Source: Natronohydrobacter sp. (GTDB taxonomy: Bacteria > Pseudomonadota > Alphaproteobacteria > Rhodobacterales > Rhodobacteraceae). From it: DNA of 30,864 bases. The notes beneath the pieces are model-generated. The model did no database searches, was not told the origin of the DNA, and saw only the letters and a list, made by a program, of their open reading frames with translations. The stretch spans positions 1-30,864 of the forward strand of contig SKRP01000262.1 of the NCBI GenBank assembly GCA_007118445.1, in the 5' to 3' direction. The stretch's first letter is position 1, and every line of letters starts with the position of its first letter. Position numbers and translations under genes: made by a program. Shown here in pieces: positions 29,912-30,864 of the stretch.

Positions 29912-30864
29912 GACAGGCGTCCCTTGAAATCCTGATAGTCGAATTGGCGGATCACGCGCAGCGCATCCGTTTCGCTGTTCCACACGGCCAGCGCGGGCAG
30001 GCGCACGCCGTTGAAAGTGGTGGTCTTGACCATCGAGTAATGCGCCTGATCAAGGAACGCGATGCGGTGGCCGATTTCCGGCGTCTGCGCAAAGGCATAG
30101 CGCCCGATCACATCGCCGGCCAGACAGCTTGGCCCGCCAAGGCGGACCTGTTGCGGACCGTCTTCGCCCAGCAGGGCGGGGCGGTAGGGGGCCTCAATGA
30201 CATCGGGCATGTGGCAGGTAGCGGAAATATCCAGGATCGCGTTGGGGCCATTGTTTTCGACCACATCCAGCACTTCACCGACAAGGATACCCGCGTCGAG
30301 CGCCACGGCCTCGCCGGGTTCCAGATAGCAGTGCAGGCCGGTTTCCTCGGTCACGCGTTGCAGGAAGGCGATCAGCCCGTCGCGGTCGTAATCGGCGCGG
30401 GTGATGTGGTGGCCGCCGCCGAAATTGATCCATTTCAGATGGGGGGCGAGGGCGTGGATTTGCGGGGCGATATGGTCCCAGATCGCGAGCAGCGGTGCCA
30501 GATCCTGTTCGCAGAGCGTGTGCATGTGCAGCCCGTCCACGCCCTGAATCGCCGCCGTGTCGATCTGGTCCAGCGGCGTGCCAAGGCGCGATCCGGGCGC
30601 GGCGGGGTCGTATTTCGCATCCTCGCCCATGGGCAGGCCGGGGTTGAAGCGCAGGCCGACATGCACATCCTTGCCGCTCTCGCGGATCAGGGGCAGGAAG
30701 CGGTCCTTCGCAGCCGGGGTGTTGAAGATGATGTGGTCGGACAGGCGGATGATCTCTGGCATCTCATCCGGTTTGTAGCCCGCCGAATAGGTCTCGACGA
30801 TGCCGCCATAATGCTCGCGGCCCAAGCGCGCTTCCCACAGGCCCGAGGCGCAGACGCCGGACAG
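29908..30864 (-). CDS. nspC: Carboxynorspermidine/carboxyspermidine decarboxylase, 5' end outside window
   Basis: The frame is open from the window edge for 318 codons; about 45-60 N-terminal residues, including the PLP-binding lysine region, should lie outside. The visible part starts LSGVCASGLWEARLGREHYGG and includes HVGLRFNPGLP, GLHMHTLCEQDLAPL, LKWINFGGGHHITRADYD, LEPGEAVALDAGILVGEVLDVV and LDISATCHMPDVIEAPYRP. These are PLP-binding alanine-racemase-fold decarboxylase motifs, and the FGGGHHIT and CHMPDV segments are characteristic of NspC. It makes spermidine or norspermidine from the carboxy precursor, the alternative route that avoids S-adenosylmethionine decarboxylase. It is followed directly by speB through a GTGA overlap. 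The partner dehydrogenase should lie outside the window. Confidence 0.92.
   Translation of the reverse strand: MSGVCASGLWEARLGREHYGGIVETYSAGYKPDEMPEIIRLSDHIIFNTPAAKDRFLPLIRESGKDVHVGLRFNPGLPMGEDAKYDPAAPGSRLGTPLDQIDTAAIQGVDGLHMHTLCEQDLAPLLAIWDHIAPQIHALAPHLKWINFGGGHHITRADYDRDGLIAFLQRVTEETGLHCYLEPGEAVALDAGILVGEVLDVVENNGPNAILDISATCHMPDVIEAPYRPALLGEDGPQQVRLGGPSCLAGDVIGRYAFAQTPEIGHRIAFLDQAHYSMVKTTTFNGVRLPALAVWNSETDALRVIRQFDYQDFKGRLS

Noticed and set aside
1..30864. CRISPR arrays, tRNA/rRNA genes, insertion sequences, prophage or toxin-antitoxin modules
   Set aside because: I saw no regularly spaced repeats, RNA gene signatures, transposase or phage proteins, and no gene-free stretch over 300 bases.

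Overview
The window looks like a chromosomal segment of an alphaproteobacterium, most likely order Rhodobacterales (Rhodobacteraceae/Paracoccaceae). This rests on the GC-rich codon use, the phaZ/phaC-phaP-phaR locus with TGC-rich PhaR-type operators, the pmbA-cysQ-Kdo transferase-lpxK order, the carboxynorspermidine-type polyamine genes, and an extragenic hairpin/repeat style that I recall from this group. No rRNA, tRNA, CRISPR array, prophage or insertion sequence is visible. No gene-free stretch exceeds 300 bases. The window begins inside ettA and ends inside nspC.

Layout: (1) 1-1523, the ABC-F ribosome factor ettA (minus strand, 3' end outside). (2) 1701-9848, one plus-strand block: an ATPase, a periplasmic binding protein and two permeases of the HisJQMP/polar amino acid type, followed without a real gap by a PuuA-like ligase, a class I glutamine amidotransferase, a second PuuA-like ligase and a PuuB-like FAD oxidase. 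This reads as an uptake and gamma-glutamylation route for an amine or polyamine. (3) 9891-14367, the polyhydroxyalkanoate locus: phaC, phaP and phaR on the minus strand and phaZ divergent on the plus strand. (4) 14409-19651, a LysE-type exporter, then pmbA, cysQ, a divergent Kdo-transferase-like gene and lpxK. (5) 19749-21227, a succinate-semialdehyde dehydrogenase-like gene (minus), and 21422-22903, a PAS-GAF-GGDEF diguanylate cyclase (plus). (6) 22962-25069, ilvC (minus) facing two tandem Lrp/AsnC regulators (plus). (7) 25109-26502, a DUF952 gene overlapping pyrD. (8) 26524-28941, gyrB (minus). (9) 29051-30864, speB and nspC (minus), translationally coupled polyamine-synthesis genes.

How they work together: polyamine metabolism occurs at both ends, with probable breakdown by gamma-glutamylation at 5.1-9.8 kb and synthesis (agmatinase, carboxynorspermidine decarboxylase) at 29-30.8 kb. 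The aldehyde dehydrogenase at 19.7-21.2 kb could complete the catabolic route, but this is inference. The clearest regulatory signal is at phaP: a palindromic PhaR-type site fills the spacer between a good -35 and -10, and a second palindrome lies just upstream. The most unusual protein is the Kdo-transferase-like gene next to lpxK, which keeps the C-terminal fold signatures but lacks several motifs of the catalytic family. A 21-nt element (20/21 identical) occurs twice, each time just after a stop codon inside a gene series. I did not find a clearly new defence or mobile system; most of the window is ordinary core and metabolic DNA.
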